Origin: Patiria miniata
Lineage: Eukaryota > Echinodermata > Asteroidea > Valvatida > Asterinidae
Direction: 5' to 3'
Assembly (NCBI RefSeq): GCF_015706575.1
Contig: NW_024037074.1
Location: 30,741,334 to 30,805,333 of the forward strand
DNA length: 64,000 nucleotides
Shown: in pieces, positions 41,601-44,512 of the stretch
Position numbering within the stretch: position 1 is the stretch's first letter
Layout of the letters: the number at the start of each line of letters is the position of its first letter
Notes under the pieces: generated by a model
Database searches by the model: none
Told to the model about the DNA's origin: nothing
The model's input: the letters and a program-made list of their open reading frames with translations, nothing else
Program-made: the position numbers and the translations under genes

Positions 41601-44512
41601 GTAGTCAGGAGAAATGGGCAGAGCATACTGTTCGAAACGTTGAGTCCCTCCGGTTCTTTTCAGAACCACACATACTCACAAAAGAGATTTATTCACGTGG
41701 TGCTACGACAAACTTATCTTGTCTTGTCCCTTTAAAGTCGGTCACAAGTCAATCATTCAGTCCCAACTTAAAGGTCATACACAACTTTGCTTTTGCTGGG
41801 TTTTTTTCAGAAATGGATGGATTTGGGGGTTACTATTTTAAAGCAAATATTGTTACACTGATCTGTTTAAAGTTTTGTGCTCATAGATGCTGGAAAAAAC
41901 CTGTTCTTGTAGTCTGGTTTCCTGATCCTACTTCAGACGAAACGGAGCAATATATAGACGTCAGGGAATTGTCGGGTCAGGAAACCAGACTAGCTGGCTT
42001 GCGCCCGTTCACGGATGTGTAACTGATTGCAAACAGAATATGGACTAAATTTGGTAAATTAGGGGCAGTATTTGGAAAAAGTCCATTTTTTCCAACGATT
42101 GTCAGCTGATCATCGTTGGAAATCGATACATAAATTCCACTTTTATTGAAATGACAGCACACCAGGTGCCATGATTTCACAGGATGCTTCGACTATTATT
42201 CACTTACGGTCTAGTAAGATATTCCGTAATAATTTGGTAGTTTTGTTTTTTGATGTTGTAAATGTTGTATATTACCAAAATACACATTATTCAAATGAAT
42301 CATGACAAAAGGCATTCTTCTGTATGTTGTTATTCTATCACAAATTTGTTATTTTATCACATCTTGTTTTATTGGGAGTCTGCTGAAAAGATAAGAAATT
42401 TGATTTTGTGGCAGCACATTGTGGTCCCTGAAATTAAACACCCATGCTTGACTTTATTTGGAGACTGACTTTTGAGAGCTTTTCTCAACTATGTTTAAAA
42501 AGAATTTAGCATTTCCTTTTCTGCAACCCCTAGTCAAATGAAACCCAAGGAGCCAGTCAAGAAATCCCCGGTGAAAGAGGAGATCAGCATCACCCAACAA
42601 ACCCCAACCGAATCTAAGAGACCCGGATCAGGGTCTGGCTCCCCGTCCCCCCGCGGTGCGTCCCCAGTGCCCAAGAAGGTCGCCAATCCCTTGGAGCTGG
42701 CCGCCGCGTTGAAGAGACTGTCCAACAAGACGGCTGCCGACGCGGCCAAACGTCGGGGTTCGGGCGATTCCCCGGACTCCAAGAGAGGCTCGCAGGATCT
42801 GGGAGCCTCCTTCGAGGCCAGCGGGGCGTCCATTCGCGGGATCCCAGAGGCAGGGCGTTACGACCAGAACAAGCGCGCCTCGCTGAACTCCATGGAGGCA
42901 CGTCTGCAGGCTTTGAGGAGCTCTAGCCAGGTCAAGCCGGTCAAGGGAATCCTGGAGAAGAAGGATCTTGGTGCGTCCGGGGAGCAGCCCAAGAAGCAGG
43001 CACGCTTTGTCCTGCCGTCCAGCCGGAAGTTTGATAAACCACAGGTGGTCGGGACGAGAGATGACATGTAAGGGAATTTGAATACAAATCTACCGTAAGT
43101 GTGTAAAAAAAAATAATAGTCGACATGGTTTCGTATCGGTCCCAAAACACCTGGTAAAACTGATGACAAATGTATCTTTCCTTTGCCTTTAATAAAAGTT
43201 GTGTGCGAATCCTTCGAAAATAACATTGTTTCTCATGAAGGAGAAAAAAATGTCCTACCTTTCTCGCCTTTTCCTTCCAAATGCCTTGGAATTGAAGGGT
43301 GCAATTTCTTATTATCTGAAGTTTGAATTTTTGTTCTATTAACGGACTTCCTAAATTCAATTTTTCTCCATCCAATACCTAAAGAGTACAATCTGTTGTC
43401 ACACTTTGATAAAAGATACATCATGACTTAGAAATTCAAAAAGTTGATCTTCAGTCCTTTTGTTTTTAGGTTTATAATCTGGCTAAACTCGCTCATATTT
43501 TGGATAAAACTAGCGTACAGTGATTATTAGTATGAACAGGTTTTGAATCAAAATTGTGTTCATGAAATATTTCCTTTTATATGACTGAAATGCAGATCCT
43601 TATCATTTGATTGGTGGAACTCGCATCATGTGACATTTATTATTGCTGCCATTCACGCCAGGGCTCAAAAAGTCCCATTCACCCACGGGAAATATGGGAA
43701 ATGCTATTGAACAGTTAGGATCATTCTTGTTTCATGACGCGGTATTTGTGTTCAAATGCATGCTGGTGTGCGTGTTGCGCACACCACGTATTGTTATACA
43801 AATATTGAGTGGATCAGCGTTAAATGGGAGGAATATTATCGCAAGGTAAAATCTGGACTTTTCCATTTCACGAGGCGAAGCCGAGTGAACTGGAAAAGTC
43901 CAGATTTTACCTCGCGATAATATTCCTCCCATTTCACAATTTAAAGCCACTCAATATTTGTTTTATATAACCGACATATAGATCCTTGTCATTTGATATG
44001 TTTGAACTTTTATTTCAATACAAAATTGGTGAAAAATGTATTTCTCTCTTCCAAACAACCCCTTCACGAAAATGTTTGAACCCAACGCTGTAGCGCTGGC
44101 TCTTTGGAACAATAGGCGCTACGCACAACGCTGAACGCACACACCAGCATGCCTTTGCACACAAATACCGTGTCATGGAACAAGAATGATCCTTACTGTT
44201 GAATAGTATTTACCATTCCCCATGGGCGGATAGTACTTTTAGAGCCCCGGCGTGAATGGCAGTAATAACGAATGACACGTGATGTGAGTTCCACCAATCA
44301 AATGACAAGGATCTGTATGTCGGTTATATAATCCCAACTATTGTTTAGAACCAAAGGGCTTTGCCTCATGACATTTATAACAAAAAGTCCAGATTTTACC
44401 TTGCGGTAATGTTCCTCTCATTCCATATTTTTATAACTATCTTTTAAAAATGGTTCTTTATTTCTCATTTGTTTTCTTTTGCAGTCCATCTGATCAGGCG
44501 CATGCTGTGTAA
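2378..44512 (+). CDS. Long coiled-coil protein gene (31 exons, 5' end outside window)
   Basis: Spliced coding region of 5041 bases: one leftover base, then 1679 codons and a TAA stop. All 31 exons have AG/GT borders and every junction preserves frame, which is strong evidence that the model is right. Visible residues 1-50 are Ser/Pro/Arg-rich; about 50-1490 is heptad-rich coiled coil full of E, K, Q, L and R; about 1492-1679 is a basic Ser/Pro/Lys tail ending in HAV. CxxC motifs sit at residues 676-679 (CHNC) and 1445-1448 (CTKC). No kinase, motor, GRIP or transmembrane segment is visible. The layout of an SP-rich linker followed by coil faintly recalls rootletin/CROCC, and centrosomal or cytoskeletal scaffolds in general; this is inference and no orthologue is assigned. 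It converges on the ARB2A homologue, 9.2 kb between stop codons. Confidence 0.85.
2665..2865 (+). repeat. Dispersed repeat, copy 1 (inverted relative to 33125-33330)
   Basis: The stretch including AATAGACCATTATCATGTTG and GGGAACATGACTGAAATGGT reappears as its reverse complement at about 33130-33320. The two copies are in opposite orientation in two introns of the same gene. Family unknown; no coding sequence. Confidence 0.6.
2943..3015 (-). tRNA. tRNA-Ala(GGC)-like sequence, probably a pseudogene or SINE-type copy
   Basis: On the minus strand a 73-base cloverleaf can be drawn. The acceptor stem is GTCTGGA/TCCAGTC with one mismatch, the D arm has the A-box-like GTTCAGTTGGTAGAGC, the T arm is GCAGG-TTCAAAC-CCTGC, and a 5-bp anticodon stem closes the loop ACGGCAA. 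The triplet in the anticodon position is GGC. C replaces the invariant U33, and GGC-Ala is not a normal animal cytosolic tRNA, so a functional gene is unlikely. No intron or oligo-T terminator is seen next to the 3' end. Confidence 0.5.
3271..3740. repeat. Large inverted duplication containing exon 2 of the coiled-coil gene
   Basis: The left arm (about 3271-3505) and right arm (about 3520-3740) are reverse complements around a centre near 3512. The right arm carries exon 2 with its acceptor and donor; the left arm carries the same exon and flanking intron in reverse. The innermost arms are nearly identical. The left arm has an extra 29 bases in the exon copy, so that copy is out of frame. No terminal motif or target duplication marks it as a transposon. 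Confidence 0.8.
3576..3638 (+). CDS. Coiled-coil gene exon 2
   Basis: Acceptor CCTTCAG, donor GTGAGT, 63 bases, phase 0 at both ends: 21 residues, exactly three heptads, including AFRHRLQRYINILK. It is placed in the right arm of the inverted duplication because only this arm gives an open 63-base exon on the plus strand. Confidence 0.65.
3929..4012 (+). CDS. Coiled-coil gene exon 3
   Basis: Acceptor TTGTTCAG, donor GTACTT; 84 bases, phase 0 at both ends: 28 residues (four heptads), starting RQTERLCDSEAK. Confidence 0.8.
4013..5002 (+). other. Intron 3, no element recognised
   Basis: About 1 kb of AT-rich intron between exons 3 and 4. I see no inverted repeat, tRNA-like box or tandem repeat here. 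Confidence 0.5.
5003..5100 (+). CDS. Coiled-coil gene exon 4
   Basis: Acceptor TATTCCAG, donor GTTTGT; 98 bases, ends two bases into a codon. It encodes DLHKKVAGLQREKDRTVEG and then QEIIHQNDKLQQ. Confidence 0.8.
5145..5880. mobile_element. Non-autonomous inverted-repeat DNA element, copy 1
   Basis: The ends are imperfect inverted repeats (GGCCGCACTCGGGTTGATC against GGGCGGCCTCAGGTCGACC). A second copy at 21402-22333 shares the whole layout, including GACTGACTTTTCAGGA near the left and GGGTGACGTGAG near the right. The middle third differs between copies. No transposase is visible; superfamily not assigned. Confidence 0.6.
5881..6416 (+). other. Remainder of intron 4
   Basis: T-rich intron without recognisable repeats; the last 20 bases give the exon 5 acceptor. 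Confidence 0.5.
6417..6561 (+). CDS. Coiled-coil gene exon 5
   Basis: Acceptor CCTTTCAG, donor GTAACC; 145 bases. Its first base completes an Arg codon from exon 4. It encodes VDDLYQELKRTKLSQESLQ and continues in the same coil. Confidence 0.85.
6586..6860 (+). repeat. GC-rich dispersed repeat with a YY1-like box, copy 1
   Basis: About 260 bases match the reverse complement of 58110-58345. Shared pieces include GACGTCCCATGGGCGGGACA, GTACACCAGGGGATTTGTAC and GGCAAGATGGCGTCGGTTGG. The box AAGATGGCG matches the core of the known YY1 site. Origin unknown. Confidence 0.6.
7336..9647. mobile_element. Outer inverted-repeat element hosting a pogo-like insertion
   Basis: About 110-base inverted repeats at 7336-7441 and 9537-9647 share TAGGGGCTAGACGTTG, GCGATAACCC and GGAACAACGTCTAGGG. 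What remains between the arms, apart from the inner element, is about 270 bases of non-coding DNA, so this is a non-autonomous element. No clear target duplication was found. Confidence 0.65.
7522..9346. mobile_element. pogo/Tigger-like DNA transposon, degenerate or non-autonomous
   Basis: The terminal inverted repeats CAGTCGGCTCCCGTTATAGC and its near-perfect complement are flanked by TA on both sides (7520-7521, 9347-9348). CAGT-start repeats containing CGTTATA and a TA target site are typical of the pogo/Tigger group. Inside, about 110 bases around 7935-8045 are repeated at about 8085-8190. No frame longer than about 80 codons is open, so no transposase is encoded. It sits inside the element of 7336-9647. 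Confidence 0.75.
9752..9825 (-). tRNA. tRNA-Thr(AGT)-like sequence, probably a SINE head or pseudogene
   Basis: On the minus strand the acceptor stem GGCTCGG/CCGAGTC pairs fully (one G.T). The loop CTAGTAA matches that of animal tRNA-Thr(AGT), and the T arm contains GGGTTCAAATCC. One extra base beside the anticodon loop spoils the arm, so this is probably not a working tRNA. The adjoining about 80 bases show no tail that would identify a SINE family. Confidence 0.5.
9900..10013 (+). CDS. Coiled-coil gene exon 6
   Basis: Acceptor CATTTTCAG, donor GTAACT; 114 bases, phase 0 at both ends: 38 residues beginning MKESMIKETKALRESLQ. Confidence 0.85.
10512..10627. mobile_element. Short hairpin MITE with a telomere-like core
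   Basis: CTCTATGTTCCGACACCCC and its complement form arms at 10512-10538 and about 10601-10627. The loop holds three CCCTAA-type units at about 10559-10577. The CCCTAA run is part of this short repeat and not a telomere. No coding sequence. Confidence 0.6.
10694..10819 (+). CDS. Coiled-coil gene exon 7
   Basis: Acceptor TTTGCAG, donor GTGAGA; 126 bases, phase 0 at both ends: 42 residues, six heptads, starting KHELLAAQNAELNSQLLEE. Confidence 0.85.
10820..11913 (+). other. Intron 7, no element recognised
   Basis: About 1.1 kb of intron. Short open frames occur but lack support. A fragment GGGTACTGGTTCCTGCCCTC with a partly complementary GGGGACCGGAAACCAG near 11165-11220 may be a small decayed hairpin repeat. 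Confidence 0.45.
11914..12081 (+). CDS. Coiled-coil gene exon 8
   Basis: Acceptor CGTTTTAG, donor GTAGTA; 168 bases, phase 0 at both ends: 56 residues, eight heptads, starting EREVFQSRATQLEEKCADLN. Confidence 0.85.
12117..12330 (-). mobile_element. SINE, family B, decayed copy
   Basis: It shares GCACTGTAG, GCAAGCCTGAAGA, ACAGTTTTAGAGGTGG-like and AACCCAATCCACATG blocks, in the same order, with 60155-60392, where a tRNA-like head is readable. Read on the minus strand, the head region near 12260-12310 is too mutated to fold. Confidence 0.6.
12535..12665 (+). repeat. Half of a hairpin repeat (GGTTCTGAAAAGAACCGG family)
   Basis: It contains GCCATGTGGAAA and GGTTCTGAAAAGAACCGG as in the complete hairpin at 41500-41718, but the second arm is missing. 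Confidence 0.55.
13046..13625. mobile_element. MITE with TTAA ends, in intron 8
   Basis: The left end TTAAAGTGTCCATGCGATGA and the right end CATTGTATGGGCCTTTTAA are imperfect inverted repeats. TTAA is present at both edges (13046-13049, 13622-13625). The left 250 bases recur in inverted orientation at 14128-14391, on the other side of exon 9; a related end fragment lies near 10420-10500. No coding sequence. Confidence 0.65.
13886..14011 (+). CDS. Coiled-coil gene exon 9
   Basis: Acceptor CTCTTCAG, donor GTTTGA; 126 bases, phase 0 at both ends: 42 residues, six heptads, starting TRQTLEGRLTELQLEVTQSK. It lies between two inverted copies of the same MITE. Confidence 0.85.
14128..14391 (-). mobile_element. 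5' half of the 13046-13625 MITE family, inverted
   Basis: The reverse complement follows 13050-13320 closely (GGAACACATTTTGTGCAACT, GAACCCA, GAAAGACACTGTTCAG). Only this half is present; the other end is missing. Confidence 0.65.
14558..14725 (+). CDS. Coiled-coil gene exon 10
   Basis: Acceptor CTGTTAG, donor GTAGGT; 168 bases, phase 0 at both ends: 56 residues, eight heptads, starting VSEVLSLELAAARTNLEKSH. Confidence 0.85.
14804..15035. mobile_element. hAT-like MITE of the GTTGTAGTCGAG group
   Basis: The right end CTCGACTACAACACTG matches the end of the well-preserved element at 50311-50815; the left end CTGTGTTGCAGTGGAGG is a decayed complement. The interior is built of CACAAGTC/GACTTGTGAT units. 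No clear 8-bp target duplication. Confidence 0.55.
15735..15872 (+). CDS. Coiled-coil gene exon 11
   Basis: Acceptor GACACAG, donor GTAAGT; 138 bases, phase 0 at both ends: 46 residues starting ALEQHKQEFMREREQLEEQH. Confidence 0.85.
15873..16730 (+). other. Intron 11
   Basis: Contains one decayed end of the hAT-like GTTGTAGTCGAG group (about 16005-16055, with repeated CCGAGTACC) and otherwise unassigned intron. The opposite end of that element was not found. Confidence 0.45.
16731..16892 (+). CDS. Coiled-coil gene exon 12
   Basis: Acceptor ATTGTTAG, donor GTAAAT; 162 bases, phase 0 at both ends: 54 residues including SSERLTASLNRKDSEITAL. Confidence 0.85.
17018..17666. mobile_element. TA-flanked inverted-repeat transposon (mariner-like ends), non-autonomous
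   Basis: Long inverted repeats (over 100 bases, with A/T-run differences) start CAGGGCGAGTCAAAAA and end in its complement. TA flanks both sides (17016-17017, 17667-17668), as in Tc1/mariner elements. Only non-coding DNA lies inside. The element at 51841-52593 has related ends (CGAGTCAAAAAAA, AACCCAAA). Confidence 0.7.
17729..17908 (+). CDS. Coiled-coil gene exon 13
   Basis: Acceptor GTTTACAG, donor GTAGGC; 180 bases, phase 0 at both ends: 60 residues including EYREEADRLREENKQLAQDH. Confidence 0.85.
17909..18796 (+). other. Intron 13, no element recognised
   Basis: About 0.9 kb. Open frames here are read-through of exon 13 in wrong frames. Confidence 0.5.
18797..18876 (+). CDS. Coiled-coil gene exon 14
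   Basis: Acceptor CTTTAG, donor GTAAGT; 80 bases, ends two bases into a Glu codon. It encodes SPGGQRMTAEQLQAQVDHLR, a break with Gly and Pro followed by renewed coil. Confidence 0.8.
18877..19740 (+). other. Intron 14, no element recognised
   Basis: About 0.86 kb. A box ATCGTGGAC recurs three times (19047-19170) and TCCATGATTGCCG lies nearby inverted; perhaps a decayed repeat, too weak to classify. Confidence 0.45.
19741..19936 (+). CDS. Coiled-coil gene exon 15 (first CxxC)
   Basis: Acceptor GCGTTAG, donor GTGAGT; 196 bases. It encodes DKVNELREELARERAQ, then a non-helical stretch GVTRRSARSTPVPCHNC, then EL..QILKLQELNSLLSERIQR. The CHNC motif (residues 676-679 of the visible protein) sits at the break between two coil segments. 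Confidence 0.85.
20268..20806 (+). mobile_element. TTAA MITE family A, copy 1
   Basis: Shares the full layout of family A: CATTTGCTTTTGCTG near the left, AGTCTGGTT, an imperfect internal hairpin AACGTCGGTCGGCCAACCAG, and ATTTGCAAATGTTGTATATT at the right. The right edge has TTAA (20803-20806); the left edge has decayed. Four other copies lie at 31855, 38535, 41768 and 44633. Confidence 0.75.
20857..21074 (+). mobile_element. CCCTAACT family MITE, copy 1
   Basis: About 218 bases shared with 37808-38029 and 62833-63049: TAGCATGATTTACTAGGAA, GTGCCAACCCA, TTTAGGGGTACTGTACC and ends CCCTAACTTCC/GAGTTCTGTTAGGG. The better-kept copies have TTAA flanks; this one has lost them. Confidence 0.7.
21149..21351 (+). 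CDS. Coiled-coil gene exon 16
   Basis: Acceptor CACTCAG, donor GTAAGT; 203 bases, ends inside a Gln codon. It encodes MENESHQTSLRSKAVSDLQ and a further coil through DSMSKVEYDQ. Confidence 0.85.
21402..22333. mobile_element. Non-autonomous inverted-repeat DNA element, copy 2, with nested hAT-like insertion
   Basis: Second copy of the family at 5145-5880. Ends GCCGCTCTGGGGTCGACC and GGTCGATTTGAGGGTGGC are inverted. It is longer because a 440-base element (21545-21984) has inserted. Confidence 0.65.
21545..21984. mobile_element. hAT-like MITE with 8-bp target duplication
   Basis: Ends CAGAGTTGTAGTCGAGTAC and GTACTCGACTACAACTCTTG are inverted. The flanks are ATTGGCAT (21537-21544) and TTTGGCAT (21985-21992), a 7-of-8 match as expected for an aged hAT target duplication. 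The right part is an array of GGAAAGTACTC units. No coding sequence. Confidence 0.75.
22529..22689 (+). CDS. Coiled-coil gene exon 17
   Basis: Acceptor GCGCGCAG, donor GTACAT; 161 bases, ends one base into an Asp codon. It encodes MERERTRLKLDYERLKSDY and then a Ser/Thr/Gly-rich part DHLSRTLDSTGLGASL. Confidence 0.85.
22753..23031 (+). repeat. Pair of about 68-base direct repeats in intron 17
   Basis: The block with TTTTGCCCTTCACCGA and ACTGTATACTCAGTGTGTTA occurs at 22753-22823 and again at 22962-23031. Between them is a tRNA-like T-box (GGTCGAGTCCCACC on the minus strand). It could be a decayed repeat with short direct ends; not classified. Confidence 0.5.
23032..23749 (+). other. Remainder of intron 17
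   Basis: No repeat or exon recognised; ends in a T-rich tract and the exon 18 acceptor. Confidence 0.45.
23750..23875 (+). CDS. Coiled-coil gene exon 18
   Basis: Acceptor TCCAACAG, donor GTAAGA; 126 bases, split codons at both ends. It encodes QLESEIRKLQLENESLKRQ and further coil. Confidence 0.85.
24477..26118. mobile_element. TTAA MITE inserted in the SINE head
   Basis: Ends AGGTATAGTCCATCATTTG and CAAATGATGGACTAT; TTAA duplicated at 24477-24480 and 26115-26118. Removing it restores the SINE string GGTGCTCTTAACCGCTAGG. A complete relative lies at 33541-33985. Its right tip is interrupted by the element at 25009-26102. Confidence 0.8.
25009..26102. mobile_element. hAT-like non-autonomous element nested in the MITE
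   Basis: Starts CAGGCCTTGAATT and ends AATTCAAGCCC. The 8-base direct repeat TGGACTAT flanks it exactly (25001-25008 and 26103-26110), the hAT signature. The termini carry repeated GGCACCAAGGCCA-type units. The longest open frames show no transposase features. Confidence 0.8.
26141..27040 (+). other. Intron 18 middle part, no element recognised
   Basis: AT-rich; short open frames on both strands have no support. Confidence 0.45.
27041..27279. mobile_element. Short MITE filled with AACTGGTTT units
   Basis: Ends CCAGCTGAAAATTTCAGTTG and its approximate complement (CAACGGGAATTTTCACCTGG). The interior repeats AACTGG or CCAGTT about 15 times, changing orientation midway, so it can fold back. No target duplication seen. 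Confidence 0.6.
27495..27546 (+). CDS. Coiled-coil gene exon 19
   Basis: Acceptor AATTGCAG, donor GTGAGT; only 52 bases, split codons at both ends. It encodes ILEKEAHEMQAELTKQ. Confidence 0.8.
27601..28245 (+). mobile_element. Palindromic repeat family P1, copy 1
   Basis: Begins AGGGAATAAATGTGTG, then a roughly 70-bp stem (27640-27720, GACCGGTTGGAGTCTGGATG and complement) with apex at 27664-27684. It continues with a unique-looking half containing GAACGTTTAACCAATAAAACGG, AAGTGTTTAAGACC and CACGTGACGGGCTCTCGACCAATAGGAATG. Other copies: 39887-40520, 48610-49266 and 57147-57773 (the last two inverted). Confidence 0.75.
28680..28805 (-). mobile_element. SINE, family B, partial copy
   Basis: Shares GGGAGGAAAACCC, CCAGAATGACATTCT, GGTAGGGACCGAAAACCCAG and GTCCACATG with the family B copies at 12117 and 60155. 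No head is readable. It ends about 75 bases before exon 20. Confidence 0.55.
28880..29129 (+). CDS. Coiled-coil gene exon 20
   Basis: Acceptor CTTTCAG, donor GTGAGT; 250 bases. It starts with a basic, proline-containing hinge (RRQSPTPDGES) and continues LRSQLLERSHTINQLQAEI through LEQEKLVLEIK. Confidence 0.85.
29190..29995 (+). repeat. Tandem array of acceptor plus partial exon 21 copies
   Basis: About five units of roughly 95 bases (starts near 29529, 29621, 29717, 29813, 29908) plus a leading partial unit. Each carries CAG then GTTGATGAGC..GTCAGTGATA, resembling the start of exon 21, followed by AACTCTTAACTAG and an intron-like tail. Units soon reach stops and lack donors, so they look like pseudo-exons. 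Confidence 0.8.
29286..29528. mobile_element. Hairpin MITE inside the exon 21 array
   Basis: Arms of about 100 bases start GGGGCCAATTTCACGGCGCT and end AGTGCCGTGAAATTGGGCCC. They contain TGCTTAGCA and AGTCTGGCTTATAAAAGC with complements. It interrupts one array unit, so it inserted after the duplication began. Confidence 0.75.
29998..30150 (+). CDS. Coiled-coil gene exon 21
   Basis: Acceptor CTACCAG, donor GTAATA; 153 bases, phase 0 at both ends: 51 residues, VDEQKSVINLLREEKPRIM then AELHAEFIQADRNAKKLEND. It is the only member of the array with a complete exon and donor. Confidence 0.85.
30326..31054 (+). CDS. Coiled-coil gene exon 22 (largest exon)
   Basis: Acceptor TTCTTTAG, donor GTAGGG; 729 bases, phase 0 at both ends: 243 residues of unbroken, very charged coiled coil. 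An internal duplication is visible: REREVTDLQAELTRKESEI resembles KEKEVMDLRNELTRREAEL about 52 residues later. Richer in G and C than neighbouring introns. Confidence 0.9.
31504..31635 (+). CDS. Coiled-coil gene exon 23
   Basis: Acceptor TTTTCAG, donor GTCAGC; 132 bases, phase 0 at both ends: 44 residues starting QSMNAVEEELASVKGELQRV. Confidence 0.85.
31855..32376 (+). mobile_element. TTAA MITE family A, copy 2 (best preserved)
   Basis: TTAA at both edges (31855-31858, 32373-32376). Ends AGGGAATATACATCATTTGC and GCAAATGTTGTATTTTCCCT are inverted. The centre has a perfect palindrome around GATCGGCCGATC. About 520 bases, no coding sequence. TTAA plus AGGG tips fit Kolobok or piggyBac-type non-autonomous elements. 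Confidence 0.8.
32500..32640. repeat. Hairpin repeat with GGTTTGC arms
   Basis: GAATGAAAGGTTTGCGGAAA and its complement face each other around GGTTCTTGAAAGAACC. Related to the hairpin at 41500-41718. Confidence 0.6.
33125..33330 (-). repeat. Dispersed repeat, copy 2 (see 2665-2865)
   Basis: Reverse complement of the repeat beside exon 1: ACCATTTCAGTCATGTTCCC and CAACATGATAATGGTCTAT. It has a T-run at 33201-33215. Confidence 0.6.
33415..33479 (+). CDS. Coiled-coil gene exon 24
   Basis: Acceptor GTTTCGTAG, donor GTGAGT; 65 bases, ends inside an Asn codon. It encodes KEELQRDKTDMRRKLEAELD. Confidence 0.8.
33541..33985. mobile_element. TTAA MITE, intact relative of 24477-26118
   Basis: TTAA at both edges (33541-33544, 33982-33985). 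Ends AGGTAGCGTCCATCATTTG and GCAAATGATAGACTTTACCT are inverted. Internal strings AAGTTGCCGAGTCATGTTTT and CGCTTGCGCGC are shared with the split copy. Confidence 0.8.
34005..34290 (+). mobile_element. tRNA-derived SINE, family C
   Basis: The head has a tRNA-like A box (GTGGCCAAGTGG) and B-box-like GGGGTTGGAGTCC. The body contains TTGGGCAAGCCACTTCATCC, CTCTCCACCCAGGAGTATAA and ATGGGTACC, motifs common to SINE families of many marine animals. It ends near TTTACTTTACT. A minus-strand fragment lies at 59698-59805. Confidence 0.7.
34371..34789. mobile_element. piggyBac-like MITE (TTAA-CCCTAAC ends)
   Basis: TTAA at 34371-34374 and 34786-34789. Ends CCCTAACCTTCC and GGGAGTTAGGG are inverted, with CCC/GGG tips as in piggyBac elements. 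GGAGGATTTTGCAGGA-type units repeat inside. Confidence 0.65.
35010..35103 (+). CDS. Coiled-coil gene exon 25
   Basis: Acceptor CTTCTAG, donor GTAGGT; 94 bases. It encodes MDTIRDLNRRIDQHKTEVEL then MKEKCKALEGQ. Confidence 0.85.
35104..35547 (+). other. Intron 25, left part
   Basis: No element recognised except a 12-base G tract at about 35441-35452. Confidence 0.45.
35548..35804. mobile_element. TTAA MITE with GAGCGAGGCCGG boxes, copy 1
   Basis: TTAA at 35548-35551 and 35801-35804. Ends CTAGTTTGCGCC and GGCGCAAACTGG are inverted. Inside, GAGCGAGGCCGGAAATAT occurs twice. Copy 2 lies at 62527-62780. Confidence 0.75.
35805..37467 (+). other. Intron 25, right part
   Basis: Mostly unassigned. Around 36545-36740 GGATTTTGATGGA and complements recur and can fold, ending in GGTTAGGGTTAA, so this is probably another decayed MITE. 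A C tract of about 15 lies at 36783-36797. Confidence 0.4.
37468..37485 (+). CDS. Coiled-coil gene exon 26 (microexon, putative)
   Basis: Acceptor CTCCGTAG, donor GTAGGT; 18 bases, phase 0, encoding STDNSA. Leaving it out also keeps frame, so it could be alternative or spurious. The GT-AG borders are good but evidence is otherwise thin. Confidence 0.45.
37600..37745 (+). mobile_element. Probable LINE 3' tail with (AAT)n end
   Basis: A stretch with GTGGCTGCCTACCTCGTGTG and ATGAATAAACCAG runs into six AAT units (37722-37739). Such tails are common for CR1/L2-type LINEs; no coding part is attached. Confidence 0.4.
37808..38029 (+). mobile_element. CCCTAACT family MITE, copy 2
   Basis: TTAA at 37808-37811 and 38026-38029; same internal sequence as copies at 20857 and 62833. 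Confidence 0.7.
38253..38281 (+). CDS. Coiled-coil gene exon 27
   Basis: Acceptor TTTTACAG, donor GTGAGC; only 29 bases, encoding HGDRDEFSK and two bases of an Arg codon completed by exon 28. Needed to keep frame between exons 25 and 28. Confidence 0.7.
38535..39056 (-). mobile_element. TTAA MITE family A, copy 3 (inverted)
   Basis: TTAA at 38535-38538 and 39053-39056. The reverse complement follows copy 2 almost base for base, including the central GGTCGGCCGACC palindrome. Confidence 0.8.
39343..39615 (+). repeat. Two tandem copies of the exon 28 acceptor and exon start
   Basis: GCTTGTGTTTT..CCTC, then AAAGGTTAGAGGTCAAG, then a decayed match to the first about 60 bases of exon 28 occur at about 39350-39440 and 39465-39545, followed by the true exon at 39616. 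Unit length is about 110-135 bases. The copies carry stops and have no donor. Confidence 0.75.
39616..39818 (+). CDS. Coiled-coil gene exon 28
   Basis: Acceptor GTTCAAAG, donor GTAAGA; 203 bases. It encodes LEVKIQTQEEELHALNRLV and coil through KKEMETLKET. The third and only complete member of the local acceptor array. Confidence 0.85.
39887..40520 (+). mobile_element. Palindromic repeat family P1, copy 2
   Basis: Same order of blocks as 27601-28245; apex at 39959-39979 (stem changed, see findings). It contains CACGTGACGGGC and CAACCAATAAAACGG. Confidence 0.75.
40590..41138. mobile_element. Palindromic repeat family P2, copy 1
   Basis: Contains CATTTGATTGGTGGAACTC, ATGCATGCTGGTGTGCGTGT, then a long stem formed by GAGTGGCTTTAAATTGTGGA and complement with apex at 41037-41055. 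Two more copies lie at 43560-44430. Confidence 0.7.
41194..41350 (+). CDS. Coiled-coil gene exon 29 (second CxxC)
   Basis: Acceptor TTGCCGTAG, donor GTGAGA; 157 bases. It encodes AGAKCTKCRRLEAQYEEVLG and coil with heptad leucines to NIQTQDAKKR. CTKC is residues 1445-1448 of the visible protein. Confidence 0.85.
41500..41718. repeat. Near-perfect hairpin repeat (GGTTCTGAAAAGAACCGG family)
   Basis: Arms of about 84 bases (41500-41583 and 41635-41718) with GTGAGTATGTGTGGTTCTGA and complement; the loop holds ACGCTCTGCCCG. Half copies at 12535 and 32500. Confidence 0.75.
41768..42277 (+). mobile_element. TTAA MITE family A, copy 4
   Basis: TTAA at the left edge (41768-41771); the right end GTTGTAAATGTTGTATATT is decayed. 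Same internal order as copy 2. Confidence 0.75.
42534..43067 (+). CDS. Coiled-coil gene exon 30 (basic Ser/Pro tail)
   Basis: Acceptor ACCCCTAG, donor GTAAGG; 534 bases, ends inside an Ile codon. It encodes a non-coiled tail: KEPVKKSPVKEE, SGSGSPSPRGASPVPKK, a short helix ELAAALKRLSNKT, then VKPVKGILEKKD and ARFVLPSSRKFDKP. High Lys, Ser and Pro are usual in microtubule- or chromatin-binding tails and in Cdk targets (several SP sites); binding is inference. GC-rich. Confidence 0.85.
43560..43968. mobile_element. Palindromic repeat family P2, copy 2
   Basis: Stem AATGGGAGGAATATTATCGC with complement; apex at 43869-43887. The left part contains CATTTGATTGGTGGAACTCG. Confidence 0.7.
43969..44430 (-). 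mobile_element. Palindromic repeat family P2, copy 3 (inverted)
   Basis: Runs in the opposite direction to copy 2 and abuts it: GAGTTCCACCAATCAAATGAC near the right, CATGCCTTTGCAC inside. The stem part at about 44375-44430 is decayed. It ends 55 bases before the last exon. Confidence 0.6.
44485..44512 (+). CDS. Coiled-coil gene exon 31 (stop)
   Basis: Acceptor TTTTGCAG. After one base completing Ile it encodes PSDQAHAV and TAA. The short last coding exon is supported by frame, acceptor and a T-rich tract. Confidence 0.75.
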